DNA of 7,863 nt. It comes from an uncultured Lysobacteraceae bacterium. GTDB lineage: Bacteria > Pseudomonadota > Gammaproteobacteria > Xanthomonadales > Rhodanobacteraceae. The DNA lies in NCBI GenBank assembly GCA_946482585.1, contig CAMLSI010000243.1:1-7863 (forward strand). The letters run 5' to 3'. Positions 1 to 5,895 of the stretch are shown here, piece after piece. The position numbers were made by a program, and so were the translations under genes. Every line of letters starts with the position of its first letter. Positions within the stretch are counted from its first letter, which is position 1. The notes under the pieces are model-generated. The model did not search any database, had not been told where the DNA came from, and was given only the letters and a program-made list of their open reading frames with translations.

Positions 1-1
1 G

Positions 2-682
2 CCGATCCTGGACCAGATGGCCGGCGTCTATGCCTATCTCGCGGCATTCGCCGACGTGGGTCCGCCGGGCCCGCTGAACACGCAATACCGGGCGCTGCAG
101 TGCCGGAACCACTGGGCACTGGTCTCCGACGCCGTCGGACCGGGAACCGTCGGCGGCGAAACGCACGCCATGCACCACGAGACCTGGCTCGCTCACGACA
201 AGACCGGCGCGTTGCTGGCCAAGCACCTCAGCTACCGCATCACCGCAATACCCCTGCCGCGCGCGCTGCGCCGGATCCGGATCGCCGATTACCAACGCTT
301 CGAACCGCTGGCGTTCGAGGCTGCCACTCCGCTCGCGCCGGCGGAGCTCCCGCCCACCACGCGCGCGCCGACCTACCGCGCGATGATGTGCGCGCAACGA
401 CCGCTGCGCATCACACAGTTCTCCAAGCGACTGATCACGCGCCTGTCGCCGGCCACGGAACTCGCGCGATTCGTACTGCAGCCGGAAGCACCTCCTGACG
501 CGAATGGCGAATGCGCCGCTGCCGTCATCGACATCGATATCACGAGCAGCGATCCTCACATGCTTCCTTACGTCGACGATTGGATGCGCAACGAAGACGG
601 CGTGGAAGGTTTCGAGGTGCTGCCGGTCGAACGGCCGGTGATCGGCCCGCACTCGCGCCGATTTCGCGTCGTGTTCCGCTGA
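2..682 (+). CDS. Hypothetical protein, 3' part (5' end outside window)
   Basis: The reading frame is open from the window edge and ends in TGA at 680-682. The first internal Met is at 17, but no Shine-Dalgarno sequence precedes it and the frame stays open upstream, so the gene probably begins outside the window. G/C-rich third positions throughout support real coding. About 226 residues are visible. I do not recognise the family. There is no clear membrane segment or signal peptide in the visible part. The first residues (ILDQMAGVYAYLAAF) faintly resemble the last helix of a class I cytochrome c domain, which often reads AVYAYL followed by prolines, but no CXXCH heme motif is visible here. 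The rest is mixed alpha/beta with a late acidic stretch (VIDIDITSSD, about residues 170-180 counted from position 2). It is separated from the next intact gene by a pseudogene on the other strand. Confidence 0.7.
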   Translation, partial: PILDQMAGVYAYLAAFADVGPPGPLNTQYRALQCRNHWALVSDAVGPGTVGGETHAMHHETWLAHDKTGALLAKHLSYRITAIPLPRALRRIRIADYQRFEPLAFEAATPLAPAELPPTTRAPTYRAMMCAQRPLRITQFSKRLITRLSPATELARFVLQPEAPPDANGECAAAVIDIDITSSDPHMLPYVDDWMRNEDGVEGFEVLPVERPVIGPHSRRFRVVFR

Positions 683-779
683 CGGGGCTGCGTCGATCGC
701 GCTGCGCGCCGAGCTCGTCACATCTGCCGGCGCTCTGCCCGCCGCTGTACCCCGACGACGTCCGGCGCGTCGCAACCGC

Positions 780-1105
780 TCAAGGCCCGCGCCGTTTCGC
801 CCGAGGCGTCATGTCGGAATGCAGCAAGCCCTCTCGCGCACCGGGTTTGGTGTAGAGCGTGATCGTCGGCTCGTCGCCGTAGTCCGCTTGCACGACGATG
901 ACGTAAGCACCGCGCCGCGGCGATCGCCCGGAGTTCCTCGATCAATGCGGTGGCAATGCCTTCGCGGCGGTGCGCGTCCGATACCGCAAGGTCGTAGACT
1001 AGATCTCGCTGCGTGCCTGCTCGAACTTGTGCAGCACGTAGGCGGCGAGCCCGCCGACGACTCAGCCCGCTCATCGGATCGCCGAAGGCGAACACCGCTA
1101 CTTCC
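780..1105 (-). pseudogene. Degraded GNAT acetyltransferase, AAC(3)-I-like
   Basis: Read on the minus strand, three adjacent frames together rebuild the C-terminal two thirds of a GNAT acetyltransferase resembling the aminoglycoside 3-N-acetyltransferase I group. Segment 1061-1000 gives VVGGLAAYVLHKFEQARSEI. Segment 999-913 gives [20 protein letters not shown] and continues EELRAIAAA; this is GNAT motif A, with the acetyl-CoA-binding R-R-x-G-I-A signature. Segment 911-780 gives [20 protein letters not shown] and ends [14 protein letters not shown] followed by 11 residues and a TGA. The frame breaks are at about 1000-1001 (one base lost, creating TAG) and about 912 (one extra or two missing bases). 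A third break near 1062 separates a possible earlier strand (VAVFAFGDP) at about 1070-1105. The N-terminal third of the usual ~150-residue protein is not recognisable. Functional AAC(3)-I enzymes acetylate aminoglycosides, and chromosomal relatives often have unknown substrates. No single frame could give an active enzyme. Confidence 0.82.
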
Positions 1106-1350
1106 GGAGCGCATTGTCCGACGCCAGACGCATGGAGCCGCTCCCGGAATCGGAGACCGCGTTTTTCATGACGGCGCAAGACCTGCCGATCCGTGTCGAG
1201 CGGGGCGGCGACGGGCCCGTCGTCGGATTCACGCTAGTGCGCGGAGCGAACAGCTATCCCGCCAAACGGGTGGCGCCGAAGGGACAGCCGGCTACATCCG
1301 GCGCGCAACCGGACCGGACACACAGGCGTCCGTTACCGCTCACAGTCATC

Positions 1351-1357
1351 GAGGAAA
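1351..1357 (+). promoter_or_regulatory. Ribosome binding site deciding the lipoprotein start
   Basis: GAGGAAA lies 8 nt upstream of the ATG at 1366. It supports that start over the longer in-frame ATG at 1114, which would overlap the antisense acetyltransferase remnant and put 84 residues in front of a good lipoprotein signal peptide. Confidence 0.7.
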
Positions 1358-1365
1358 CCCCAGCC

Positions 1366-1875
1366 ATGTTCGATCGTCTTGCCTGCCGTATCGCGTTGCT
1401 CACTCTGTCGTCGCTGGCGTTGGCGGCCTGTGCGGGCATGTCGGATCGACCGACAGCGGACATCGTCGCGTCGAAGCTGGCCAAACCGCGCCAGGTCGTC
1501 CGTATCGATCTGCCGGGCACTGTCGCCACGATCGCGGGCCGACTGGAGACAACCGGCAAGCCGTGTACCGCGTCGACGATACGCGCGTCGGGCGACATGC
1601 CCAGCGGATCCGGCGGCATCGTGTCCATCTCGCCGACGATTCGTCAGAACCTCGAGCGCGGCGTCACGAACGACGGCGGCGTGTGGCTCGCGTTGCGCAT
1701 GGACAGTTCGCTGCACCTCGTCGCGTTCGGCGTGCTGCTCGAACAGAAGGACGCGGAGCGCGTCGAAGCCAAGGTCTTTCCCGCCGATTCGCAGAAAGTC
1801 CCTGCGATCACGGCCGCCCTCGAATCTGGCATGCTGTTCTGCGCGTGGCGCGAGCTCAACTATCCCTATGACTGA
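1366..1875 (+). CDS. Small lipoprotein, unknown function
   Basis: A 169-residue protein with a classical type II (lipoprotein) signal peptide. It has a short N-terminus with Arg4 and Arg8, a hydrophobic core at residues 9-21, and the lipobox L19-A20-A21-C22. Cys22 would be lipidated and become the mature N-terminus. The next residue is Ala rather than Asp, which by the usual rule points to outer-membrane sorting. The mature part holds Cys67 and Cys159, which could form a disulfide in the periplasm. It contains beta-like segments (QVVRIDLPGTVATIAGRL at 43-60 and GVWLALRMDSSLHLVAFGVLL at 105-125). The start is set by the GAGGAAA ribosome site. I do not recognise a family. It stands alone, with a pseudogene upstream and a convergent membrane gene downstream, so context gives no functional hint. 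Confidence 0.85.
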   Translation: MFDRLACRIALLTLSSLALAACAGMSDRPTADIVASKLAKPRQVVRIDLPGTVATIAGRLETTGKPCTASTIRASGDMPSGSGGIVSISPTIRQNLERGVTNDGGVWLALRMDSSLHLVAFGVLLEQKDAERVEAKVFPADSQKVPAITAALESGMLFCAWRELNYPYD

Positions 1876-1975
1876 ACGCGCCGCACGGCGTCGCGCCTCG
1901 CTGCCGCGCGCGGCGCACTGACCACGGCACGGGCGCGGCCGACTCGTCGGAGGCGATTCGCCATCGGCATCCGGA

Positions 1976-2686
1976 TCATTCGCGGTGGGCGGCAATCGCG
2001 GCCTGCACGTCTGCCTGCTTGCCATGCTTGGCGATGTAGCGATCAATCGCATCGCCCGACAACGCGAGGCCCGCGAGCGCGACGATCCAGAGCATCGCTT
2101 CGCGCGCACCGCGCTGCAGCCTCGTGCGCCAGCGCGCGTAGCGGTCACCGAGACGTCTACCCAGCAGCACATGCAACGCCAGCAGCAGCATCGGCGGCGC
2201 GACGAAGATCGCGTCGTAGACCAGCAGCCATGACAACCATTGCACGGCAGGCCATTGGGCCGAGGTCATCAGCGTCGTCGCGGCGAAATACGGCAGCGCG
2301 GTCACCAGTTCCACCGCAGTGATGGTCATGCCCAGCAGTGCCATGCCGGCAAGACCGCCGGCTCCTGGCAGCGACGGTTCGACCGGCTCCCCACCGGCCT
2401 TCGGCGCGAAGATGCCGTAGCCCAGCAGACCCAGTCCGATCGCGAGCTGGATGGCCAGCGCGACCGGATGGCTGAGCGCGTCGCCGAACACGCGCATGGC
2501 CGTGCTCAATCCCAGCATCAATCCGATCCCGAGAACGAGATAAGCCACGAGGATGCCACCGACGTAAGCGATGACCCGCGGCACCGCGCCGGGTTGCGAC
2601 AACAGCCAGAGCGTCACCGCCAGCGCCGACGGATTGAGGCTGTCGATGACGGCGAGGCCGAGCACGGGAATCGTCGGATCGGTCAT
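1976..2686 (-). CDS. GAP/Sap-family six-helix membrane protein
   Basis: A 236-residue integral inner-membrane protein. The N-terminus (GLAVIDSLNPSALAVTLWLL, residues 10-29) carries the D-x-x-N-P signature typical of the GAP / sulfolipid-1-addressing protein (Sap) family. I recall that family as part of the LysE-like transporter superfamily, with export or envelope lipid roles known only in mycobacteria. Hydrophobic helices lie at about 7-29, 38-60, 72-95, 109-135, 148-173 and 197-216. A polar, proline-containing loop (about 96-108) separates the two halves, and the tail is basic/polar. The Met at 2686 is chosen because the conserved motif follows within 13 residues. The frame stays open to 2914, but that stretch is translated intergenic repeat (ARPGCEA twice) and should not be annotated as protein. 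No convincing ribosome site precedes the ATG. The substrate is unknown. Confidence 0.85.
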   Translation of the reverse strand: MTDPTIPVLGLAVIDSLNPSALAVTLWLLSQPGAVPRVIAYVGGILVAYLVLGIGLMLGLSTAMRVFGDALSHPVALAIQLAIGLGLLGYGIFAPKAGGEPVEPSLPGAGGLAGMALLGMTITAVELVTALPYFAATTLMTSAQWPAVQWLSWLLVYDAIFVAPPMLLLALHVLLGRRLGDRYARWRTRLQRGAREAMLWIVALAGLALSGDAIDRYIAKHGKQADVQAAIAAHRE

Positions 2687-2764
2687 GCGGATGCGGGGAA
2701 CGCCAGCGGAGTAGCGGGAGTGTGCCTGCTCGAGCCCGTCGCGTGTGACGGTCCCACATGGGCG

Positions 2765-2808
2765 GGCTTCGCAACCGGGGCGGGCATCGTGGGTGTCCTG
2801 GAGTTGTT
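2765..2808 (+). repeat. 44-bp direct repeat, copy 1, with GTGGGTGTCC core
   Basis: Identical to 2867-2910 (102 bp downstream). It runs from GGCTTCGCAACCGGGG through GGGCATC to the core at 2789-2798 and the tail TGGAGTTGTT. A related GTCGCGTGT lies upstream of each copy (2738-2746 and 2848-2856), with an 8-bp length difference between the units. It lies in the divergent gap between the GAP-family gene and the TPR-like gene. Confidence 0.9.
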
Positions 2809-2826
2809 GTGAGTGTCCTGGAGTTG
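2809..2826 (+). repeat. Partial repeat, degenerate core plus tail
   Basis: GTGAGTGTCC followed by TGGAGTTG: the same core and tail as the flanking 44-bp repeats, with one core mismatch. It directly abuts copy 1, as if only the core-tail half had been duplicated. Confidence 0.75.
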
Positions 2827-2866
2827 CTGTCCTGCCAGCTCGGGCCAGTCGCGTGTCACCGCCCCC

Positions 2867-2910
2867 GGCTTCGCAACCGGGGCGGGCATCGTGGGTGTCC
2901 TGGAGTTGTT
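2867..2910 (+). repeat. 44-bp direct repeat, copy 2, with GTGGGTGTCC core
   Basis: Identical to 2765-2808, with its core at 2891-2900. Its right edge is followed immediately by sequence that reads as coding in the frame of the downstream TPR-like protein (SIADAGSAGASER, then the Met at 2949). Confidence 0.9.
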
Positions 2911-2948
2911 CCATCGCCGATGCCGGCAGCGCCGGCGCATCGGAACGG

Positions 2949-4043
2949 ATGCAGTTCTACGCGACCTCGGCGGGCTGTTTCTACGGCCTGGCGATGCGAG
3001 ACGAGGCCCAAGCCGCCGTGGCCACGGTGATGGCGCTGTCCACGCCGGCGAGCACGAACGAAACCGACGCCGAGAGCCTCGCCCGCGCGGCGCTCATCGA
3101 CGGCCAACTCGCCAGTTCCCGCGGCGAGTATGCCAAGGCACGGGAACGCTACACCGTCGCCGCCGCAGCGGCGGACCGCGGCCGGATCTTCTGGCTGCGA
3201 TGGAGCGCGCTGCGCTACCTCACCGAGGCGTCCATGAATTCCCGCGACTGGCCGGCCGCGCGCGCGTCCGCGCAACACATGGTCGCCTTGAGCACGGATT
3301 TGCGCGGGCGCGACAGCGCCGAGCGTATCCAGGCGTCCGTCACTCTCATCACGATCCTGCGCAACAGCGGTCAACGCGCCGAGCTGCCCCGGCTGCTCGA
3401 CGACGTCGAGGCGTCCGTGCGCCGTGTGCGCGAAGCGGGCGCCTATGAGATTCCCTTCTACCTGCAGACGGACCTCGACTTCGCCGCCGCCGATATCGCC
3501 TTCGACACCGACCGCGATGCCGACTGCGCGCAACGCGCCGATGCCGCGATCGGGGTGCTCAAGCAGCACGACGGCTATCTCACCAACCGCTTCAACCTCC
3601 TCCTGCAGTCCGGTTTCTGCCACTTCGCGCTGCGCCACGCGTCAGCGACGCTGCAACGCGCCGAAGAAGCGCTCGACATCGCGCATCAGCGTATGCGCGA
3701 CAACCACTTGGCCATCGCAGCTCCGCTGCGCCTCATTGCGCTGGCACACCTTGCCGCGGGCGATCTGCCGCAGGCACGCGAGGCCCTGTCCCGGGTGCTG
3801 GACGAACGCCGGCAGGCACCGGCGCCGCGTCCCGTGTTCGACCTCGGCCTCCTGCTCGCCGACGCCCTGCTGTCGCAGCACGAAGGCTGCGCGGTGCGCG
3901 CCCGGATTGCCGGAGCGCTGGGTCGCTTCGGCCTGGCCTACGGCCCCACGGAAATGCGGTCGAACCGGGTCGCGCAACTGCTGCGGAACGAACTCGCGAA
4001 GACGCCGCCGCCGGTCGGAGCCGCCTGTCCGTTCCGCAACTGA
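2949..4043 (+). CDS. TPR-like all-helical protein, possibly 5'-truncated
   Basis: A 364-residue protein from the Met at 2949. It is predicted almost entirely alpha-helical, with alternating A/L/R-rich helices in the TPR/MalT style: AALIDGQLASSRGEYAKARE (about 47-66), FWLRWSALRYLTEASMNSRD (81-100), and a late pair around APLRLIALAHLAAGDLPQAR (258-277), whose G-D-x-x-x-A pattern is typical of TPR helix B. There is no signal peptide, membrane helix or catalytic motif. Such arrays usually form the C-terminal sensing or scaffold part of larger regulators (MalT/LuxR-type, CadC-type winged helix, protein kinases, GGDEF proteins), but no effector domain is present. The frame is open upstream through the repeats to 2745; that part is translated repeat. 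The first residues look like the middle of a domain and only a weak GGAACGG precedes the Met, so the gene may have lost its 5' end at the repeat edge. The frame itself is clearly coding; function is unknown. Confidence 0.72.
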   Translation: MQFYATSAGCFYGLAMRDEAQAAVATVMALSTPASTNETDAESLARAALIDGQLASSRGEYAKARERYTVAAAAADRGRIFWLRWSALRYLTEASMNSRDWPAARASAQHMVALSTDLRGRDSAERIQASVTLITILRNSGQRAELPRLLDDVEASVRRVREAGAYEIPFYLQTDLDFAAADIAFDTDRDADCAQRADAAIGVLKQHDGYLTNRFNLLLQSGFCHFALRHASATLQRAEEALDIAHQRMRDNHLAIAAPLRLIALAHLAAGDLPQAREALSRVLDERRQAPAPRPVFDLGLLLADALLSQHEGCAVRARIAGALGRFGLAYGPTEMRSNRVAQLLRNELAKTPPPVGAACPFRN

Positions 4044-4062
4044 CGCGGCACTGCCGCGCAGA

Positions 4063-4241
4063 GCGCGGGGACGTTGCCGGTAGCGCGGGCACGCGCGAAT
4101 CGGCGAGGGTCATCGTTCAGTGCTGTCGTCCGGCGCTGTCGGCAGCATCGTTTTGTGGGTGTCCAGAAATTCTTCCCGTCCGGATCGCCATCCGGCGGCC
4201 AGGGGGTGCAACGGTGACGGGCATTGTGGGTGTCCCGAATT
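4063..4241 (+). repeat. ~180-bp intergenic repeat unit, copy 1
   Basis: Begins GCGCGGGGACGTTGCC and matches the unit at 4267-4447 with only about ten differences by eye. In order it contains a GTAG-headed short palindrome (4080-4096), a stretch ending GGCAGCATCG, a GTGGGTGTCC core at 4155-4164 with tail AGAAATTCTTCCCGTCC, a small perfect hairpin (CCGGAT-CGCC-ATCCGG), and a second core at 4226-4235 preceded by GCAT with tail CGAATTTGG. A shortened tail copy, GTCCCGAACTTGG, follows at 4248-4260. It begins about 20 bp after the TPR-like stop codon. Confidence 0.9.
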
Positions 4242-4266
4242 TGGCCGTCCCGAACTTGGCCCCAGC

Positions 4267-4447
4267 GCGCGGGGACGTTGCCGGTAGCGCGGGCACGCGC
4301 GAATCGGCGGTGGTCATCGTTCAGTGCTGTCGTCCAGCGCTGTCGGCAGCATCGTCTTGTGGGTGTCCAGAAATTCTTCCCGTCCAGATCGCCATGTGGC
4401 GGTCCAGGGTGTGCAACGGTGACGGGCATTGTGGGTGTCCCGAACTT
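4267..4447 (+). repeat. ~180-bp intergenic repeat unit, copy 2
   Basis: Second copy, about 204 bp after the first. Its cores are at 4359-4368 and 4431-4440, and its GTAG-headed palindrome is at 4284-4300. Differences from copy 1 are scattered single bases plus small indels, so the duplication is old enough to have diverged slightly. The hairpin arm differs (CCAGAT / ATGTGG), with one change compensated and one pair lost. Confidence 0.9.
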
Positions 4448-4521
4448 TGTCCCGAACTTTGTCTCCCGAACTTTGCCCGGCATTGTGGGTGTCCCGAACT
4501 TTGCCGGTGTCCCGAACTTTG
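4437..4521 (+). repeat. Short-period array of TCCCGAACTTTG
   Basis: Five copies of TCCCGAACTTTG follow the second large unit, ending at 4449, 4461, 4475, 4503 and 4521. The first two are spaced exactly 12 bp apart. A complete core (4485-4494, preceded by GCAT) lies before the fourth copy and a partial core (CCGGTGTCC) before the fifth. The array looks like a core-tail junction that has multiplied locally. It ends 65 bp before the LuxR-type gene and occupies its upstream region. Confidence 0.9.
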
Positions 4522-4586
4522 CCCTCCGGCGCGGGGCCTCGATCACGCTGGCCCCGCCTCGTCCCGCCGTGGCACGCTTCCGCGCG

Positions 4587-5009
4587 ATGACCGGACTCTG
4601 GAAACCCATCGTCGGCTATGGCGCGCTGCTCGCGGTCGGGGCGATCGCGCTGCAGTGGCTCGACTACCAGCGGTTGGCGCGGCTGCATTCGGGCGACGTG
4701 GTGCTGTTCGTCGTCGCGACGGTGTTCCTGGTACTCGGCATCGTGCTCGGCGTGCGCGTGTTCGCGCGGCCGGCGCCGGAGCCGTTCGACGGCAACCCCA
4801 AGGCGCAAGCGGCGCTCGGCATCAGCGAACGCGAACTCGAAGTCCTCCGCGAGATCGCCGCAGGGCACTCGAACAAGGAGATCGCACAGCGGCTGTCCGT
4901 CTCGCCCAACACGGTGAAGACGCATGTGGCGCGGCTCTATGAAAAGCTCGGCGCGAAACGACGCACCGACGCCATCCTCAAGGCGCGCGAGCTTGGTTTT
5001 TTGGAGTGA
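4587..5009 (+). CDS. Membrane-anchored LuxR-type HTH regulator
   Basis: A 140-residue protein with two N-terminal membrane helices (about 7-24 and 37-59), a short linker, and a complete LuxR/FixJ-type helix-turn-helix at about 78-140. The HTH shows the usual signature: ISERELEVLREIAAG, then SNKEIAQRLSVSPNTVKTHV with the recognition helix, then LYEKLGAKRRTDAI. It lacks a receiver or autoinducer-binding domain, so it would bind DNA from the inner membrane, or after release from it. The ATG at 4587 is chosen because the membrane helices follow it directly; a GTG at 4569 would add six residues, and neither has a strong ribosome site. The frame remains open to 4224, but that is translated repeat. 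A DUF4199 gene follows 92 bp later on the same strand. I recall small TM-LuxR proteins commonly pairing with DUF4199 proteins in Xanthomonadales. The signal and targets are unknown. Confidence 0.88.
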   Translation: MTGLWKPIVGYGALLAVGAIALQWLDYQRLARLHSGDVVLFVVATVFLVLGIVLGVRVFARPAPEPFDGNPKAQAALGISERELEVLREIAAGHSNKEIAQRLSVSPNTVKTHVARLYEKLGAKRRTDAILKARELGFLE

Positions 5010-5087
5010 TTTCACCGGAATCACCCATTCGGACGATTGCCTGCGGCGCCGACGATGCGGGTCAATGCGGCCATTCGCCCATCCCCC

Positions 5088-5093
5088 AGGAGA
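5088..5093 (+). promoter_or_regulatory. Ribosome binding site of the DUF4199 gene
   Basis: AGGAGA lies 8 nt before the ATG at 5102, by far the best Shine-Dalgarno sequence in the window. It fixes this start against the longer in-frame ATG at 5006. Confidence 0.85.
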
Positions 5094-5101
5094 CGTCACC
5101 C

Positions 5102-5632
5102 ATGCTGCGCAAGATCCTGTCCTACGGCGCCCTCGCCGGCCTCTTCGCCGGCGGCTGTCTGTCCGCGATGGCCATCCTGCTGGCCAGCAAAGGCATGCTG
5201 GAATACGGCGAGGTCGCCGGTTACCTCACGATGCTGATCGCGCTGAGTGCGGTGTTCGTCGCCATCAAGCGCCACCGTGACCGCGCGCTCGGCGGCGTGA
5301 TCGGGTTCTGGCCAGCGTTCGGGTTGGGGCTCGGCATCAGCTTCGTCGCGAGCCTGTTCTACATGGCGTCGTGGGAACTCGCCGTCGCGGTCACCCAGGT
5401 CGATTTCGCGACCAGCTATTCCGATTTCCTGATCGACCAGGAAAAGGCCAAAGGCGCGAGCGCCGAAGCCATCGCAAAACTCAGCGCCGAGATGGAGCAC
5501 TTCAAGGTGATGTACGCCAACCCGCTGATCCGGTTGCCCATGACCTTCCTCGAAATCTTCCCGGTCGGGCTGCTGGTGTCCCTGGCATCGGCCGGCCTGC
5601 TGCGCAACCGCGGATTCCTCCCGGCGCGGTAA
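5102..5632 (+). CDS. DUF4199 family membrane protein
   Basis: A 176-residue inner-membrane protein with helices at about 5-27, 39-56, 68-98 and 143-166, matching the usual four-helix DUF4199 layout and length. The N-terminal YGALAGLFAGG helix and the lysine/glutamate-rich segment between helices 3 and 4 (about 108-138, including FLIDQEKAKGASAEAIAKLS) are typical of the family. The biochemical role of DUF4199 is not established. The start is set by the AGGAGA site. It lies 92 bp downstream of the membrane LuxR-type gene and is probably co-transcribed; partner membrane proteins suggest a shared envelope response, but this is inference from adjacency. Downstream, two hairpin repeats separate it from the convergent peroxidase gene. 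Confidence 0.85.
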   Translation: MLRKILSYGALAGLFAGGCLSAMAILLASKGMLEYGEVAGYLTMLIALSAVFVAIKRHRDRALGGVIGFWPAFGLGLGISFVASLFYMASWELAVAVTQVDFATSYSDFLIDQEKAKGASAEAIAKLSAEMEHFKVMYANPLIRLPMTFLEIFPVGLLVSLASAGLLRNRGFLPAR

Positions 5633-5679
5633 CCTCACCGAATACCCGCCGCCGCGAAGGCTGGTGCGAAGTGCAGACG

Positions 5680-5726
5680 AAATCAAGGACACCCACAATT
5701 GCATGAATGTGGGTGTCCCGATTCGC
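5680..5726. repeat. 47-bp hairpin repeat, copy 1 (inverted cores)
   Basis: Two cores face each other: GGACACCCACA (5687-5697), a 10-nt loop (ATTGCATGAA), then TGTGGGTGTCC (5708-5718). This is a perfect 11-bp stem. The whole 47-bp unit is identical to 5736-5782. It lies 48 bp after the DUF4199 stop codon in a convergent gap and could act as a bidirectional transcription terminator or mRNA-stabilising hairpin. There is no T-run on either side, so intrinsic termination is uncertain. Confidence 0.9.
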
Positions 5727-5735
5727 ACCTCCGCT

Positions 5736-5782
5736 AAATCAAGGACACCCACAATTGCATGAATGTGGGTGTCCCGATTCGC
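5736..5782. repeat. 47-bp hairpin repeat, copy 2
   Basis: Exact duplicate of 5680-5726, starting 56 bp later, with its stem at 5743-5753 / 5764-5774. Complete identity over 47 bp, including the loop, implies recent duplication or strong conversion. The 9 bp between the copies (5727-5735) are not repeated. Confidence 0.9.
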
Positions 5783-5788
5783 CCGCCG

Positions 5789-5818
5789 GTAGCGTGTGCT
5801 CGCGAAAGCGAGCGCACG
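5789..5818. repeat. GTAG-headed REP palindrome
   Basis: GTAG at 5789-5792 is followed by an 11-bp stem (5793-5803 with 5808-5818, one G-T wobble) closed by a GAAA tetraloop, then ATCG. The GTAG tetranucleotide head beside a GC-rich palindrome is the signature of REP elements mobilised by RAYT (TnpA-REP) transposases, for example the SMAG elements of Stenotrophomonas. It matches the REP at 7800-7829 in head, stem start and the trailing ATCG. Confidence 0.8.
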
Positions 5819-5895
5819 ATCGAGGCGGTGAGACGACCCGGTACTCCTCGGTCCTGCAGTCGCCGCGACGACCGCAGGCCGCACTGATCCAGGAC

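Noticed and set aside
17..682. Cytochrome c assignment for the first gene
   Set aside because: Only a faint resemblance of the first ~15 residues; no CXXCH or axial ligand is visible in the window.
1114..1365. 84-residue extension of the lipoprotein from the ATG at 1114
   Set aside because: It would bury a perfect lipoprotein signal peptide internally and ignore the GAGGAAA site before 1366.
819..1871. 350-codon plus-strand frame
   Set aside because: It crosses the antisense acetyltransferase remnant and overlaps the lipoprotein in another frame. Its composition is low-complexity Arg/Ala with no ribosome site.
1903..1914. 12-bp perfect palindrome GCCGCGCGCGGC as a terminator between convergent genes
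   Set aside because: It has no loop when folded and no T-run, and GC-only palindromes arise easily at this base composition.
4063..4521. CRISPR array
   Set aside because: Repeat spacing is irregular, the between-repeat sequence is itself repeated, and there are no unique spacers or cas genes.
5006..5024. Small hairpin GTGATT / AATCAC at the LuxR-type stop codon
   Set aside because: It has only 6 bp with three G-C pairs and overlaps the stop codon without a T-run. It is too weak to call a terminator or attenuator.
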